Both the position numbers and the translations under genes were made by a program. The notes below the pieces were generated by a model, which did not search any database, was not told the origin of the DNA, and saw only the letters and a program-made list of their open reading frames with translations. From NCBI GenBank assembly GCA_002436115.1, contig DIXV01000083.1:11207-16664 (forward strand): a stretch of 5,458 nt of DNA. Direction: 5' to 3'. Source of the stretch: Streptococcus sp. UBA6071. GTDB lineage: Bacteria > Bacillota > Bacilli > Lactobacillales > Streptococcaceae. Below are positions 4,809 to 5,458 of this stretch, piece after piece (position 1 is the stretch's first letter; each line of letters starts with the position of its first letter).

Positions 4809-5458
4809 TTATTCTGAAGCCTGTTTCAGCAGGCTAAGATAGGATTCTAATGGAATGTTATGATTGGTCATATAAGTCGCATTCTCATGTCCTACATAGC
4901 GAAAGTGCCAGTCCTCATAAGCAACATCTGTCTGTTCGGTATACTCGGACTTATAGCGCAAGACAAAGCCATAATTGGGAGCAATGGCTGCGATTTGGCT
5001 AGCTATCGTGGCATCCATCTGATTAAGGGTACCTACTGTTGATAAATCAATAGCTAGACCTGTCATATGTTCACTCGTTCCAGCTTGTTGGGAGTATGTT
5101 TTGACAACCGTTTCGGCAGCCTCTTGAGTGATCCCTTGAGCTGCCATTTCCTGCTGAACAGCTGTATCAAAAAGCGCTTTTTGATCATCAAAACTTCGAT
5201 ACCCTAAAACGATATGGGCGTTGGCATCAATGGCTTGAGCTGCCAGTAAGAAGTTCGTGGTCGCTTCAGCAATTCGACTATCTACCTGCACGCCAGCAAC
5301 TTCCGTCAGCTCAGGATTCATTTCCTCCTTGCTATTATCTTGATTAACAAGTATTAAAGCCCAATCCTCTGTATTAACTCGAGGCAGTTCTGATGTGCTT
5401 GTAAAGCCATCGACTGTTTTGACTGAGCTTCCTTCTGATGATTTGCTTAATTGGCTAG
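4809..5458 (-). CDS. VanY/LdcB-family peptidoglycan carboxypeptidase, C-terminal 215 residues, 5' end beyond the window
   Basis: A zinc peptidase that trims the C-terminal D-alanine of peptidoglycan stem peptides. Pneumococcal DacB/LdcB is an L,D-carboxypeptidase and VanY a D,D-carboxypeptidase; this part of the sequence does not settle which. The frame is open to the edge, giving a Ser/Thr-rich linker and then EDWALILVNQDN, the family's usual lead-in. In the visible numbering: GYRSFDDQ at 85-92, the zinc motif SEHMTGLAID at 128-137 (H130 and D137) and the catalytic/zinc motif YEDWHFRYVG at 180-189 (E181 and H184). All key residues are present. The ATG at 5321 is internal. The missing N-terminus should hold a signal or lipoprotein anchor, with the enzyme outside the membrane; this is inference. 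A strong terminator follows, so it is not in an operon with pabB. Confidence 0.92.
   Translation of the reverse strand, partial: SQLSKSSEGSSVKTVDGFTSTSELPRVNTEDWALILVNQDNSKEEMNPELTEVAGVQVDSRIAEATTNFLLAAQAIDANAHIVLGYRSFDDQKALFDTAVQQEMAAQGITQEAAETVVKTYSQQAGTSEHMTGLAIDLSTVGTLNQMDATIASQIAAIAPNYGFVLRYKSEYTEQTDVAYEDWHFRYVGHENATYMTNHNIPLESYLSLLKQASE

Noticed and set aside
5319..5330. ATG at 5321 with an AAGGAGG-like sequence just upstream, as the start of the carboxypeptidase gene.
   Set aside because: The frame stays open for 45 more codons to the window edge and encodes the family's usual EDWALILVNQDN lead-in. The purine stretch is only about two bases from the ATG and simply encodes Lys-Glu-Glu.

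Overview
This window is most likely chromosomal DNA of a Streptococcus, and the proteins look closest to S. suis; the species is a judgement from recall, not a search. The main evidence is the hrcA-grpE-dnaK order, the short Gram-positive form of the DnaK nucleotide-binding domain, a streptococcal PabB-PabC fusion and a CiaR-type direct repeat. All protein-coding genes lie on the minus strand, so transcription runs from high to low coordinates.

Layout in the direction of transcription. Positions 5458-4809 hold the C-terminal 215 residues of a VanY/LdcB-type peptidoglycan carboxypeptidase whose N-terminus lies beyond the window. A strong hairpin terminator follows, with a second overlapping hairpin. 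Positions 4630-2891 encode a two-domain aminodeoxychorismate synthase component I / aminodeoxychorismate lyase for p-aminobenzoate and folate synthesis. It has no Shine-Dalgarno, and an extended -10 promoter is placed so that the message should start at the ATG itself (probably leaderless). After 84 bases that include an RNA hairpin comes a 104-residue CHY-type zinc-finger protein (2806-2492), probably cotranscribed.

Positions 2491-2042 are a 450-base non-coding stretch full of signals. It contains a plus-strand promoter with a CiaR-box-like repeat that would drive a short non-coding RNA (a candidate csRNA) ending in a hairpin shared with the converging zinc-finger gene. It also holds a long minus-strand hairpin followed by a T run, and the heat-shock control region: a sigma-A promoter with one HrcA operator (CIRCE) upstream and one just downstream of the start site.

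Positions 2041-1 are the class I heat-shock operon: hrcA (repressor), grpE (nucleotide exchange factor) and the first 120 codons of dnaK (Hsp70). HrcA would repress its own operon through the two CIRCE elements; GrpE and DnaK work together in protein folding. dnaJ is expected to follow but is outside the window.

Three of the four genes with both ends visible (hrcA, grpE, CHY protein) start with GTG behind good Shine-Dalgarno sequences. Nothing here looks mobile or recently acquired. The items most worth a second look are the CiaR-linked small RNA, the leaderless pabB and the phased CIRCE pair.
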